Source: CAKZNE01 sp963976435
Lineage (GTDB): Bacteria; Bacteroidota; Bacteroidia; Flavobacteriales; Schleiferiaceae
DNA: 64,000 nt
Assembly: GCA_963976435.1 (NCBI GenBank)
Contig: CAXBKQ010000006.1
Location: 96,385 to 160,384, forward strand
Direction of reading: 5' to 3'
Part shown: in pieces, positions 17,170 to 26,376 of the stretch
Layout of the letters: each line of letters begins with the position of its first letter
Position numbering within the stretch: the stretch's first letter is position 1
Notes under the pieces: generated by a model
The model's input: only the letters and a program-made list of their open reading frames with translations
Database searches by the model: none
What the model was told of the DNA's origin: nothing
Program-made: the position numbers and the translations under genes

Positions 17170-19479
17170 ATGAGAAAAATATTAATTGCCTTAACCGCCC
17201 TTTTGGTTGCTGTAAGTTTTGAGTCGAAAGCATCTCACCTTGCTGGAGGAGAAATCTTTTACGAACACGTTGCTGGAACTGTAAGGGACTACAAAGTTAC
17301 CCTGATAATATACCGTGATTTAAATGGTATTGCTTTAGGTAACACCGCTAACTTAAATTACTCTTCCTCATGTAATGCTGGAGGAAATGTTACTCTTTCA
17401 GCTACCCCAGGAACAACATTAAACGCTCCAGTAACCGGTGCTTATCCATGTGTTTCTTTATCAACGGCTGGTTCAGTTCCCTTTTCTAGTTATTCATATC
17501 AAGGTACTATAACCCTACCTACCAATTGTAATGATTGGGTGTTTTATTGGTCAAGCTGTTGCAGAAACCCTGCGATTACTAATTTAGTAAACCCATCAAG
17601 TCAGGGATTTTTAATTCAAGCCAAATTGAACAATAATCTAGGACAAAATTCATCACCAGTATTTATTACTCCACCCGTAAAACAGTTTTGTTTAAAAGGG
17701 CCTAATGACCCTGCCTTTAATTGGTCTCAAGCAGCTATTGAGCCTAATGGAGATTCTATTGTTTATGAATTTGGTGCTCCATTAGATGATCCATTTCCAG
17801 GAACAGCAATTCCTTGGGCAAATGGATATAGCCTTACAGCTCCAATGACAACCTGGAACGGTATTGCACTAGATAATGCTACAGGTACTTTTACATTTAA
17901 ACCTTCTCAAAACGAGGTGGATGTATTTAAAGTAGATGTTAATGAATATAGATTTGACCCCGCTTTAACTCAATGGATATTTGTTGGAAGTACCACGCGA
18001 GAAATGCAGGTTCCTATTCTTTCTCAATGTGATATAGCTACCGCTGCAGGACCTCAAATTAACACCTCCCTACCTGGGTTCTCAACTGGAAATATTTCTG
18101 GTGATACCCTATCTTCTATTTATCAACACGATAGTATTAGTAATGCTTCAAGCATTGTTAATGGACAACAAGTATATGATGTTCCCGTAATTGAATATGA
18201 TTGTTTTGATGATGAAGTTACACTACGTTTTGACATTCAAATAGATATTAGCAGTATTACACCTGATGGAAATGAATTCCGTATTGTAGGTCCTGATGGG
18301 ATTTTAAGGCCCGTAATAGAAGCTACTTGGAAAATTGGAGCTTCACCAATTGAAACTGATGAAGTTTATTTGAAGCTTCATAAAAAATTAGACGAAAACG
18401 GTACCTATGTGATGTATATCAAGAGAGGTTCCGATGGCAATACTTTACTAAATGAGTGTGGTTTTGAGCTTGACGCCTATTATACCATGCTGATTAATGT
18501 TCAAAACTGCCCTACACTAGATTATCAAATGGACAATCTAACTGTTCAGGATGACAGAAACCGTAGAATTGATTGGTCTATCGTTGATCCATCATATTTA
18601 CAACCAAGTTTATTTAACTATTGGCAAATTGGAATGACTGTTGGCGGTGCTACCTATGTTAGAACTGTAAATGATATTAATGCTCGTTCTTTTGTGGATA
18701 CTGAAGAATTCTTTCCAGACCAAGTTGATCATCAAAATTTTGAATATTGGGTTCAGTTGGTACAAAATTCAGATTTTAAAGCCCCAGTAGAAAATACACT
18801 TATTACTGTAAGGTTGAGGGATACCGTTACTTTTACTGGCCCAAGAAGCTCATATGTTGATTTTGGTTGGAATGCCTACAATGCTTGGCCAAGTAGTGAA
18901 ACCGAATACCAAATGTGGTGGGCTGAGTGTAACCCTGATAGCACCCTTGCTGAAGCTTGGAAAAAGTATGAAGGAAAAGACACCAGTTACTTTTTTAATC
19001 GTTTTGATGTAGACAATAGCAAAACGGAAAATGAAGGAATATTTGTATTCCGTGTTGATGCCACCAATAAACAAAATCCACCACCAGCAGGTTGGACTTC
19101 TGAGTCAAACTGGAGATATGTTTTGGTAGATTATATTGAACTTCCTGACACATCTTTACCAGATCTTTTTGCTCCAAATGTATTTACTCCTAATGATGAT
19201 AATCAAAATGATAGATTTTACATCACTGCGGTAAATGGAGGTAAAGAGTTTGCAGATGTTAAACTTTCTGTTTTCAACAGGTGGGGACAGCTCGTTTATG
19301 AGGATGAAAACTTTTCGGCCAGAAATAACCCTGACGAAGGGTGGGATGGAACCAGCATTTATACTGGTCAAAAATTAGCAGATGGTGTATATTATTACAC
19401 TGCCCAATTCCGCGACCCTGCTACCAATAAAATTGAAGATGTTCAAGGCTCTGTAACTATAATGGGATCTCAGCCTTAA
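17170..19479 (+). CDS. Large secreted protein, T9SS type B, 'HxxGGE' family member 1
   Basis: A 769-residue exported protein. A signal peptide ends at A21 and the mature chain begins SHLAGGE. An N-terminal region shared with three other window genes follows, with motifs CCRNPAITNLVNP, NSSP, a Cys, an NGDS-x-x-Y element, and an NEYR ... G ... RE-x-Q ... C element at the end of the domain. A second region (about 340-450) has CGFELD-type cysteines. The C-terminus is a gliding-motility-associated domain (LFAPNVFTPNDDNQNDRF ... NRWGQLVY ... GWDG ... LADGVYYYTA), used as a type B T9SS sorting signal. Inference: surface or released structural/adhesive protein. The downstream gene is a paralogue. Confidence 0.85.
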   Translation: MRKILIALTALLVAVSFESKASHLAGGEIFYEHVAGTVRDYKVTLIIYRDLNGIALGNTANLNYSSSCNAGGNVTLSATPGTTLNAPVTGAYPCVSLSTAGSVPFSSYSYQGTITLPTNCNDWVFYWSSCCRNPAITNLVNPSSQGFLIQAKLNNNLGQNSSPVFITPPVKQFCLKGPNDPAFNWSQAAIEPNGDSIVYEFGAPLDDPFPGTAIPWANGYSLTAPMTTWNGIALDNATGTFTFKPSQNEVDVFKVDVNEYRFDPALTQWIFVGSTTREMQVPILSQCDIATAAGPQINTSLPGFSTGNISGDTLSSIYQHDSISNASSIVNGQQVYDVPVIEYDCFDDEVTLRFDIQIDISSITPDGNEFRIVGPDGILRPVIEATWKIGASPIETDEVYLKLHKKLDENGTYVMYIKRGSDGNTLLNECGFELDAYYTMLINVQNCPTLDYQMDNLTVQDDRNRRIDWSIVDPSYLQPSLFNYWQIGMTVGGATYVRTVNDINARSFVDTEEFFPDQVDHQNFEYWVQLVQNSDFKAPVENTLITVRLRDTVTFTGPRSSYVDFGWNAYNAWPSSETEYQMWWAECNPDSTLAEAWKKYEGKDTSYFFNRFDVDNSKTENEGIFVFRVDATNKQNPPPAGWTSESNWRYVLVDYIELPDTSLPDLFAPNVFTPNDDNQNDRFYITAVNGGKEFADVKLSVFNRWGQLVYEDENFSARNNPDEGWDGTSIYTGQKLADGVYYYTAQFRDPATNKIEDVQGSVTIMGSQP

Positions 19480-19505
19480 TTTCAAATTGAAAAACCTTTT
19501 TAGAA

Positions 19506-19534
19506 AACACCCTTTTTTTAGGGTGTTTTTTTTT
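19506..19534 (+). terminator. Intrinsic terminator after the first secreted paralogue
   Basis: Stem AACACCCT (19506-19513) with AGGGTGTT (19520-19527), a 6-T loop, and a T run to 19534. It separates the transcript of the first paralogue from the second. Confidence 0.85.
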
Positions 19535-19842
19535 GCCCAAACTCAATTTTCAAGGATTGAAGAAGCGCCTGGCTTTTGACTCCTAATTTGCGGTAATAAG
19601 AATCTTGATTTTCAAAAAAACCTTAAATAATAAATTAAGCCTTTCGCTAAACTCGAAAAATCCCAAAGCCCCCCGTACAATCGTTTCGGGCTGCAAGACC
19701 TTCTCATCCGCCTAGGTAAAAATCATCTAAAACCATTTGAATGGGCTAATAAACTAAGTAGTTCCCTCACTTAAATGATTGGCAAATTTTTCATCTATAG
19801 TCTCCCTTTAAATTTAGCCTACAAATTAAAACCCACCTCCAG
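19535..19842. other. 308-base intergenic stretch between the two secreted paralogues
   Basis: I find no convincing ORF, tRNA or promoter box of the TAnnTTTG type here. It must hold the promoter of the second paralogue, since a strong terminator precedes it. Only weak short inverted repeats are visible, such as CCCG/CGGG around 19675-19690. Confidence 0.5.
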
Positions 19843-22182
19843 ATGAAAAAATATAAACTTTTACTCTCATTAATTTTTTTAACCGGCACCTATATCTCAA
19901 ATGCCACCCATTTTGCTGGCGCCGAAATTTTTTATGAGCATATTTCAGGAACTGCAAGAGACTATAAGGTAACTGTGATTGTTTACGGTGATTTAAACGG
20001 AGCAGCTGCATTACCCACACAAATCCCTATTAGTTATTCGAGTTCTTGTCATGCTGGTGGAACGATTAATAATATCCAAAACACCCAAGGTGCTCAAGCT
20101 GGATATAATCGTAACAATTATATTTATAATCAAGCCTATCCTTGCGCGCCTTACGACCCAAATGATCCAAACTCGGTTCAGTTTTACAGTTTCACCTTTG
20201 AAACTACCATTACCTTACCTGTAGATTGTAATGATTGGGTTTTCTCTTGGAATGATTTTGCAAGGAATAATGCCATTACTAATATTGTAAACCCAGGGGG
20301 AGAGTCCTTGTATATAGAGGCTTATTTAAATAGTAACTTCGGACCAAACAGTTCTCCGCGATTTACTTCTGCCCCAGTAAAACAATTTTGTGTTAAACAA
20401 CAAAATGACCCACCCTTCCCTTTGGTTCAAACTGCTATTGAAGTAGATGGAGACTCTGTTTTTTATGCGCTTGCACAGCCTCAAGGAGCTGGTGGTAACC
20501 CCATCCCTTGGGCAAATGGTTATAGTACTCCAGAACCCATTTCATCTTGGATTACTCCTACCATAGATCAAAAAACTGCTACATTCTTTTTTACTCCAAA
20601 TAATCCAGAAGTGGATGTACTTAAAATTGTGGTAAATGAATACCGCCTTGATCCAAGCAATGGAATTTGGGTTTTTGTGGGAAATACAGCTCGTGATTTG
20701 CAGATTCCGGTATTAACCAATTGTAATTCTACTGCCGAACTGGGACCTTCTATAAATACCAGTCTTCCTGGTTTCTCAATAGGCTCTTATTTGTCAGATA
20801 GCCTAAAAAGCGCCTTTGGCATAACGGAAATTAGCAATGATTCAATACTGGATCCAGCCACTGGTTTATTTCATCTTCAAGTTCCTCAAATAGAATATGA
20901 TTGTTTTAATGCGGTGGTAACCCTAAAGTTTAATGATTCTCCACTGATCTATACACCATCAATTTCGGAGGCAAAGGATGAGTTTAGGATTATTGGTTCT
21001 GATGGGGTAAGCAGACCTATTGTTGACATCAGCTTTTTACCCAATCCTGGTTCAGTGGTTCAAACGAATGAAATATATCTCAACCTTTATAAACCCCTTG
21101 ACGCCAATGGCACCTACCTCCTCCAAATAAAAAGAGGTTCGGATGGGAACACCTTACAGGATGAGTGTGGTTTTCAACTTCCTCCAAATCAAATAATGCT
21201 TATTAATGTAACAAATTGCCCAAGCCTTGATTATAAACTAGAAAACCTAACTGTAGAAAATGATAGAAATAGAAGAATAGATTGGTCCATTGCAGACCCC
21301 TCCTATTTACAGCCAAGTTTATTTAATTATTGGCAGGTGGGTATGACTGTAGGTGGAGCGACCTATGTAAGAACTATCAACGATATAAATACACGGTCCT
21401 TTGTAGATACGGAAGAGTTCTTCCCAGACCAAGTGGATCATCAAAACTTTGAGTATTGGGTTCAATTAGTTCAAAATTCAGATTTTAAAGCCCCGGCTGA
21501 AAATACACTTATCACGGTTCGTCTTCGAGATACCGTAACCTTTAAAGGCCCTCAACATTCGGTGGTTGATTTTGGCTGGAATGCCTACAATGCTTGGCCT
21601 AGCGATGAAACAGAATACCAGATGTGGTGGGCTGAATGTAATCCTGACAGCACAATAGCAGGAGCCTGGGAAAAATATGAAGGTAAAGACACAAGCTATT
21701 TCTATAATCAATTTGATGTGGATAATTCCAAAACAGAAAATGAAGGTATTTTTGTTTTCCGAGTTGATGCGACCAATAAATTGAACCCACCACCAGCAGG
21801 TTGGACTTCAGAATCAAATTGGCGTTATGTTTTAGTGGAATACAAGGAATTACCAGACACTAAACTTCCTACTCTTTTTGCGCCAAATGTGTTCACCCCA
21901 AATGATGACCAGCAAAATGATAGATTTTATATTACTGGACTTGAAGGAGGAAGAGCTTATGCAGATATAAAACTTACAGTTTATAATCGTTGGGGGCAAT
22001 TGGTTTATCAGGATGAAAACTTTTCAGCCAAAAATAATCCGGACGAGGGTTGGGATGGTACCAGTATTTATACGGGTAAAAAATTAGCTGATGGAGTATA
22101 TTATTATACAGCTCAATTTATTGATCCTACAACAAATCAAACAAAAGACGTACAAGGTTCGGTAACCCTACTAGGCACTTAA
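19843..22182 (+). CDS. Large secreted protein, T9SS type B, 'HxxGGE' family member 2
   Basis: A 779-residue tandem paralogue of the preceding gene with the same layout: signal peptide to A21, mature start THFAGAE, NAITNIVNP, NSSP, a Cys, a DGDS-x-x-Y element, NEYRLDP ... G ... ARDLQ ... C, a cysteine-containing middle domain, and a type B sorting domain (LFAPNVFTPNDDQQNDRF ... NRWGQLVY ... GWDG). The N-terminal half has diverged clearly, and the CCRN cysteines are replaced by FARN. The C-terminal about 320 residues remain almost identical: from RNRRIDW to the TVTF-x-GP motif I count 6 differences in 96. The DNA there differs at many synonymous sites. Probably exported by T9SS; ligand unknown. 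Confidence 0.85.
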   Translation: MKKYKLLLSLIFLTGTYISNATHFAGAEIFYEHISGTARDYKVTVIVYGDLNGAAALPTQIPISYSSSCHAGGTINNIQNTQGAQAGYNRNNYIYNQAYPCAPYDPNDPNSVQFYSFTFETTITLPVDCNDWVFSWNDFARNNAITNIVNPGGESLYIEAYLNSNFGPNSSPRFTSAPVKQFCVKQQNDPPFPLVQTAIEVDGDSVFYALAQPQGAGGNPIPWANGYSTPEPISSWITPTIDQKTATFFFTPNNPEVDVLKIVVNEYRLDPSNGIWVFVGNTARDLQIPVLTNCNSTAELGPSINTSLPGFSIGSYLSDSLKSAFGITEISNDSILDPATGLFHLQVPQIEYDCFNAVVTLKFNDSPLIYTPSISEAKDEFRIIGSDGVSRPIVDISFLPNPGSVVQTNEIYLNLYKPLDANGTYLLQIKRGSDGNTLQDECGFQLPPNQIMLINVTNCPSLDYKLENLTVENDRNRRIDWSIADPSYLQPSLFNYWQVGMTVGGATYVRTINDINTRSFVDTEEFFPDQVDHQNFEYWVQLVQNSDFKAPAENTLITVRLRDTVTFKGPQHSVVDFGWNAYNAWPSDETEYQMWWAECNPDSTIAGAWEKYEGKDTSYFYNQFDVDNSKTENEGIFVFRVDATNKLNPPPAGWTSESNWRYVLVEYKELPDTKLPTLFAPNVFTPNDDQQNDRFYITGLEGGRAYADIKLTVYNRWGQLVYQDENFSAKNNPDEGWDGTSIYTGKKLADGVYYYTAQFIDPTTNQTKDVQGSVTLLGT

Positions 22183-22206
22183 TAGACTCTACTATTACTT
22201 ATGTGC

Positions 22207-22241
22207 AAAGGCTCTTTTCCAAATGGAAAGGAGCCTTTTTT
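22207..22241 (+). terminator. Intrinsic terminator after the second secreted paralogue
   Basis: A 14-bp stem (22207-22220 with 22225-22238, one G-U pair), 4-base loop AAAT, then T residues. Confidence 0.85.
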
Positions 22242-22249
22242 ATAAGAAA

Positions 22250-22275
22250 AAAGCCCGGATAAAAATCCAGGCTTT
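22250..22275 (-). terminator. Intrinsic terminator at the end of the accC operon
   Basis: On the minus strand an 11-bp stem (22265-22275 with 22250-22260, one mismatch) and a 4-T loop, followed by TTTTC/T-rich sequence. It lies back to back with the plus-strand terminator. Confidence 0.75.
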
Positions 22276-22295
22276 GCTCACAATTTTAACAAATT

Positions 22296-23633
22296 CTATT
22301 TAAAATCAAATGTTTCCATAAAAGCTGTGGTATAATTCCCTTTTAAATAATCTGGGTTATCCATAAGAGCTCTGTGGAAAGGAATGGTGGTTTTAATACC
22401 TTCGATTACAAACTCATCTAATGCTCTTCTCATTTTATCTATGGCTTCCGTTCTGGTTTGAGCCGTAGTAATAAGCTTAGCAATCATAGAGTCGTAAAAT
22501 GGAGGGATAACATAACCCGCATATACATGAGTGTCTAGTCTCACTCCATGACCACCAGGGGCGTGGAAAGTAGTTATCATTCCTGGAGAAGGCCTAAAAC
22601 CGTTATGTGGATCTTCGGCATTTATCCTACACTCTATTGAGTGCAATTGAGGTTCATAGTTTTTACCACTGATTTTAATTCCTGCTGCAACTTTTATCTG
22701 CTCACGAATTAAATCATAGTCAATAACTTGTTCGGTAATTGGGTGTTCTACTTGGATTCTGGTATTCATTTCCATGAAATAAAAATTCTTGTGCTTATCT
22801 ACAAGAAATTCTATTGTTCCCGCTCCTTCGTATTTAATGTACTCAGATGCTTTAACAGCTGCTTTTCCCATTTTATTTCTCAATTCCTTGGTCATAAAAG
22901 GGGATGGGGTTTCTTCTGTCAGTTTTTGATGTCTTCTTTGAATAGAACAATCCCTTTCAGATAGGTGGCAAGCTTTACCATCCATATCTCCAACAATCTG
23001 GATTTCGATATGTCTAGGATCTTCAATAAGCTTTTCCATATACATCCCATCATTTCCAAAGGCGGCTGCAGCTTCTTGACGGGCAGAGTCCCAAGCTTTT
23101 TTCAGTTCGTCTTTAGACCAAACAGCTCGCATTCCTTTACCACCACCACCAGCGGTAGCTTTTAGCATTACAGGGTATCCCATTTCATCAGCAAGCGATT
23201 CAGTTTGCTCATAGGATTCCAAAAGACCTTCAGAACCAGGAATACAAGGTACACCTGCAGCGATCATGGTAGCTTTGGCAGAAGCTTTATCACCCATTCT
23301 ATCAATCATTTCTGGCTCAGGCCCAATAAATTTGATACCGTTTTCGGTACAAATTTTGGAAAATTTAGAGTTCTCAGATAAAAAGCCGTACCCAGGGTGA
23401 ATAGCATCGGCATTGGTGATTTCTGCCGCGGCAATAATATTCGGAATATTTAAATAGGATTCACTGCTTGGCGCAGGACCAATACATACAGCTTCGTCGG
23501 CAAATCTAACATGAAGACTATCCTTGTCTGCTGTACTATAAACTGCAACAGTTTTAATACCCATTTCCTTACATGTACGAATTACACGCAAGGCAATTTC
23601 GCCTCTATTGGCAATTAATATTTTTTTGAACAT
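22296..23633 (-). CDS. accC: Acetyl-CoA carboxylase biotin carboxylase subunit
   Basis: ATP-dependent carboxylation of the biotin on AccB, first half-reaction of acetyl-CoA carboxylase. 445 residues, normal for AccC. Seen: N-terminal domain FKKILIANRGEIALRVIRTC, ATP-grasp glycine loop KATAGGGGKGMRAV, HIEIQIVGD, SERDCSIQRRHQKLTEETP, and the metal/catalytic segment FYFMEMNTRIQVEHPITE. Last gene of the pepA-to-accC operon, 30 bases after accB, with a terminator just beyond it. AccA and AccD are not in the window. Confidence 0.97.
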   Translation of the reverse strand: MFKKILIANRGEIALRVIRTCKEMGIKTVAVYSTADKDSLHVRFADEAVCIGPAPSSESYLNIPNIIAAAEITNADAIHPGYGFLSENSKFSKICTENGIKFIGPEPEMIDRMGDKASAKATMIAAGVPCIPGSEGLLESYEQTESLADEMGYPVMLKATAGGGGKGMRAVWSKDELKKAWDSARQEAAAAFGNDGMYMEKLIEDPRHIEIQIVGDMDGKACHLSERDCSIQRRHQKLTEETPSPFMTKELRNKMGKAAVKASEYIKYEGAGTIEFLVDKHKNFYFMEMNTRIQVEHPITEQVIDYDLIREQIKVAAGIKISGKNYEPQLHSIECRINAEDPHNGFRPSPGMITTFHAPGGHGVRLDTHVYAGYVIPPFYDSMIAKLITTAQTRTEAIDKMRRALDEFVIEGIKTTIPFHRALMDNPDYLKGNYTTAFMETFDFK

Positions 23634-23663
23634 AGCAGTAAATTAATGAAGGTTAATCCTCAA

Positions 23664-24146
23664 TTAAGATGGATCTACTAAAAATAGGGGTTGATCGTAT
23701 TCTACCGGAGTTTGATCATCCACCAAAATCTTTACAATTTTTCCAGAAACTTCACTTTCTATTTCATTAAAAAGCTTCATCGCTTCAATAATACAAACCA
23801 CTGATCCTGGCTGAATCTCATCACCTACATTTACAAAAATGGGTTTATCCGGAGAAGGTCTTCTATAAAAAGTACCTATCATAGGAGATTTTACAGTGAT
23901 ATATTTGGAATTGTCTTCCTCTGCTTCTTTTGCAGGAGCAGCCGGAGCCACTTCAGCTTGAACTGGAACAGGAGCCGGTGCACTCTGTGCAACTTGAGGC
24001 ATAGAAATAATTTGAGGAACAGCCTGATCTCCTGTTGCTGAGCCTGTTTTAATATTTATCTTGAAATTTTCTGTTTCTAGATTTACTTCAGCGGCACCAG
24101 AACGGGCCACGAATTTGATAAGGTTTTGAATTTCTTTAATATCCAT
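23664..24146 (-). CDS. accB: Biotin carboxyl carrier protein of acetyl-CoA carboxylase
   Basis: The 160-residue carrier shuttles carboxyl-biotin between AccC and the transferase. Layout: N-terminal helical region (MDIKEIQNLIKFVARSGAAE), a flexible Ala/Pro/Val-rich linker (about 55-83), and a biotinyl domain with the acceptor lysine in IIEAMKLFNEIE. The usual AMKMMNE is here AMKLFNE; the acceptor Lys is intact. Lies between fabH and accC in the lipid operon. Confidence 0.96.
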   Translation of the reverse strand: MDIKEIQNLIKFVARSGAAEVNLETENFKINIKTGSATGDQAVPQIISMPQVAQSAPAPVPVQAEVAPAAPAKEAEEDNSKYITVKSPMIGTFYRRPSPDKPIFVNVGDEIQPGSVVCIIEAMKLFNEIESEVSGKIVKILVDDQTPVEYDQPLFLVDPS

Positions 24147-24190
24147 ATAGTATCGGATTGTTGGTTACTAACAAATCTAAAAAAAATGCT

Positions 24191-25186
24191 TTAAGAAGGA
24201 TCGTAGGCCCAGGTTAAAAACACGGAGCCCCATGTAAAGCCTCCACCAAAAGCAGAAAAAATAATATTATCTCCCTTTTTTAATCTCTTTTCATAATCCC
24301 ACAAACACAGAGGCAATGTACCACTGGTGGTATTTCCGTATTTATGGATGTTTAACATCACTTTATCCTCTCCTATTCCCATTCTTTTGGCGGTGGCATC
24401 AATAATTCGCTTATTGGCCTGATGGGGAACTAGAAAGGCAATATCTTCGGATTTCAAATTATTTCTTTCCATAATTTGACCCGATACATCGGCCATATTT
24501 GTAACGGCAAATTTGAAAACTTGAGGACCTTCCTGATGAACAAAATGTTCTCTGTTTTTTACAGTTTCCTCACTCGGTGGGCTTATCGACCCCCCGGCTT
24601 TTATATATAAAAACTCTCTTCCTGATCCATCACTTCTTAGCACAGAATCTTGAAGTCCTAAACCTTGGGTATTTGGTTCTAATAATACTGCTCCGGCACC
24701 ATCACCAAAAATCACACAAGTTGTTCTATCGGTATAATCTATAATCGACGACATTTTATCTGCGCCAATTACCAAAACCTTTTTATGGGTGCCAGACTCT
24801 ATAAATTGAGCACCCGTAACTAATCCATATAAAAAGCTAGAACAGGCGCTTTGCAAATCAAAGCTAAAGGCATTTTTTGCTCCAATTTTTGTGGCAACAT
24901 ATGCAGCTGTGGAAGCTACAGGCATATCTGGAGTTGTAGTTGCGCAAATAACAAGTTCAATTTCGCTGGCATCAATACCTCTTTTTTCTAAAAGTTCTTC
25001 AGCCGCTTTTATAGCCATAAAAGAAGTTCCAGCGCCTTCTTCCTTAAGTATTCTTCTTTCTTCAATTCCTGTTCGAGTCATTATCCACTCATTGGTGGTG
25101 TCCACCATGGATTCAAGAATTGAATTGGTAAGCTTGTATTCTGGTACATAACCTCCTACTGCTGTTATTGCCGCTTTTATTCCCAT
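24191..25186 (-). CDS. fabH: Beta-ketoacyl-ACP synthase III
   Basis: Condenses acetyl-CoA with malonyl-ACP to start fatty acid synthesis. 331 residues, normal length. The catalytic triad is visible: Cys in LQSACSSFLYG, His in VPHQANKRI, and Asn in KYGNTTSGTLPL. GDGAGAVLLE and the C-terminal FGGGFTWG also fit. Its ATG follows the plsX stop codon directly, so translation is probably coupled. The malonyl-CoA comes from the Acc subunits encoded just downstream. Confidence 0.96.
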   Translation of the reverse strand: MGIKAAITAVGGYVPEYKLTNSILESMVDTTNEWIMTRTGIEERRILKEEGAGTSFMAIKAAEELLEKRGIDASEIELVICATTTPDMPVASTAAYVATKIGAKNAFSFDLQSACSSFLYGLVTGAQFIESGTHKKVLVIGADKMSSIIDYTDRTTCVIFGDGAGAVLLEPNTQGLGLQDSVLRSDGSGREFLYIKAGGSISPPSEETVKNREHFVHQEGPQVFKFAVTNMADVSGQIMERNNLKSEDIAFLVPHQANKRIIDATAKRMGIGEDKVMLNIHKYGNTTSGTLPLCLWDYEKRLKKGDNIIFSAFGGGFTWGSVFLTWAYDPS

Positions 25187-26128
25187 TTAGTTGAATGCTT
25201 TCTTTATGTGTTCTGCTAAATTCGCTTGTGCCACCTTTTCGGCCGCCAAAATCATATTGCAGATGGCATTTCCGTTTGAAATACCATGTCCTAAAAGAAC
25301 ATTACCGTTTACTCCTAAAACAGGAGTGCCACCATAATTCTCATAATTGAATTGGTCAAGGTAATCATCTTCAATCTTTCTTTTCTTCAGCAATTTATAA
25401 AAAGCTTCGGTTTGTTTTAAAATTAAGTTTCCTGCAAAACCATCACAAACCGTTACATCACAATCTCCGTCGAAAAAATCACGTGCTTCCATATTGCCAA
25501 TAAACTCAATAGAGGATTCGAGTTTCAAAAGCTCATGGGCCTTTTGGTACATTAAGCTCCCTTTCGTTTCCTCAGAACCAGTGTTTAGTAAGCCTACTTT
25601 AGGTTTATCGATACCAAACACTTCTCTAGCATATACGGTCCCTAATTTAGCAAATTGAACTAGCATTTCTGGTTTACAATCTACATTTATCCCAACATCC
25701 AAAAGGATGTTCTTTCCACCGTCTGGTAAAGGAAATGCTGATGCCACACAGGGTCGCCAAACACTATCAATTTGTTTTACAGAATGAATCGCACCAATCA
25801 TCACAGCTCCAGAATGTCCAGCACTGGCAAAAACATCAATTTTTTGCCTTGCGAGCAATCCAAAACCGACAGCCATGCTGCTATCTTTTTTGCTTTGAAG
25901 GGCTTTAATTGGATGTTCCTCCATCCCGATCACTTGGGTGGTGGGCACAATCTGTACACGATCCGTACTTATTGCTGATTTTTGCAAATATTCAGAAATC
26001 GCTAATTGGTCGCCAATTAAACACAGTTCTGAATCTTTGCCAAGTTTATCCAAGGCAAGAACTGCCCCTTCTAAAGTTGCAAGGGGAGCAAAGTCTCCCC
26101 CCATAATATCTATTCCTATTCTTATCAT
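25187..26128 (-). CDS. plsX: Phosphate acyltransferase PlsX
   Basis: Converts acyl-ACP to acyl-phosphate, the acyl donor for glycerol-3-phosphate acylation. Seen: MIRIGIDIMGGDFAP at the N-terminus, AGHSGAVMIGA, the DVGINVDCKPE segment, NTGSEETKGS, and the DGFAGNLILK segment. The frame is open to a TTG at 26149, but ATG 26128 gives the standard N-terminus and 313 residues. It is directly upstream of fabH and downstream of rpmF, the classic yceD-rpmF-plsX-fabH order. Confidence 0.96.
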   Translation of the reverse strand: MIRIGIDIMGGDFAPLATLEGAVLALDKLGKDSELCLIGDQLAISEYLQKSAISTDRVQIVPTTQVIGMEEHPIKALQSKKDSSMAVGFGLLARQKIDVFASAGHSGAVMIGAIHSVKQIDSVWRPCVASAFPLPDGGKNILLDVGINVDCKPEMLVQFAKLGTVYAREVFGIDKPKVGLLNTGSEETKGSLMYQKAHELLKLESSIEFIGNMEARDFFDGDCDVTVCDGFAGNLILKQTEAFYKLLKKRKIEDDYLDQFNYENYGGTPVLGVNGNVLLGHGISNGNAICNMILAAEKVAQANLAEHIKKAFN

Positions 26129-26175
26129 ATGGAATGAAAGTGTAACCAATAGGAAACACTTTCCAAGAATTCAGC

Positions 26176-26364
26176 TTACGCCGCTTCTTTTTCCATTACT
26201 ACTTTACCTTTGTAGTAAAGTTTTCCCTCATGCCAGTGCGCTCTATGATATAGATGCGCCTCTCCAGTGGTTTGACAAATAGCAACAGTTGGGGCCACAG
26301 CCTTATAGTGTGTCCTTCTCTTGTCTCTTCTTGTTTTAGAAATTTTTCTCTTTGGATGAGCCAT
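26176..26364 (-). CDS. rpmF: 50S ribosomal protein L32, zinc-ligand-free form
   Basis: A 62-residue L32 starting MAHPKRKISKTRRDKRRTHY. The paired CxxC zinc ligands of the C+ form are absent: only one Cys remains (AICQTTGEAHLY). This is the zinc-independent C- form, common in flavobacteria. Sits between the DUF177 gene and plsX, as in many bacteria. Confidence 0.96.
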   Translation of the reverse strand: MAHPKRKISKTRRDKRRTHYKAVAPTVAICQTTGEAHLYHRAHWHEGKLYYKGKVVMEKEAA

Positions 26365-26376
26365 TTCCTCTTTATT

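Noticed and set aside
19660..19700. Possible hairpin or small RNA between the paralogues
   Set aside because: Only a 4-bp stem is visible and there is no promoter or T run.
18850..21817. Similar minus-strand ORFs opposite both tandem paralogues
   Set aside because: They mirror each other only because the coding strand is conserved; they show no family motifs and overlap the conserved plus-strand genes.
17170..22182. Recent gene conversion between the tandem secreted paralogues
   Set aside because: The near-identical protein region has many synonymous DNA differences, unlike a recent conversion tract.
25187..26149. Longer plsX start (TTG at 26149)
   Set aside because: The extra seven residues are not part of the family; ATG at 26128 gives the standard N-terminus.
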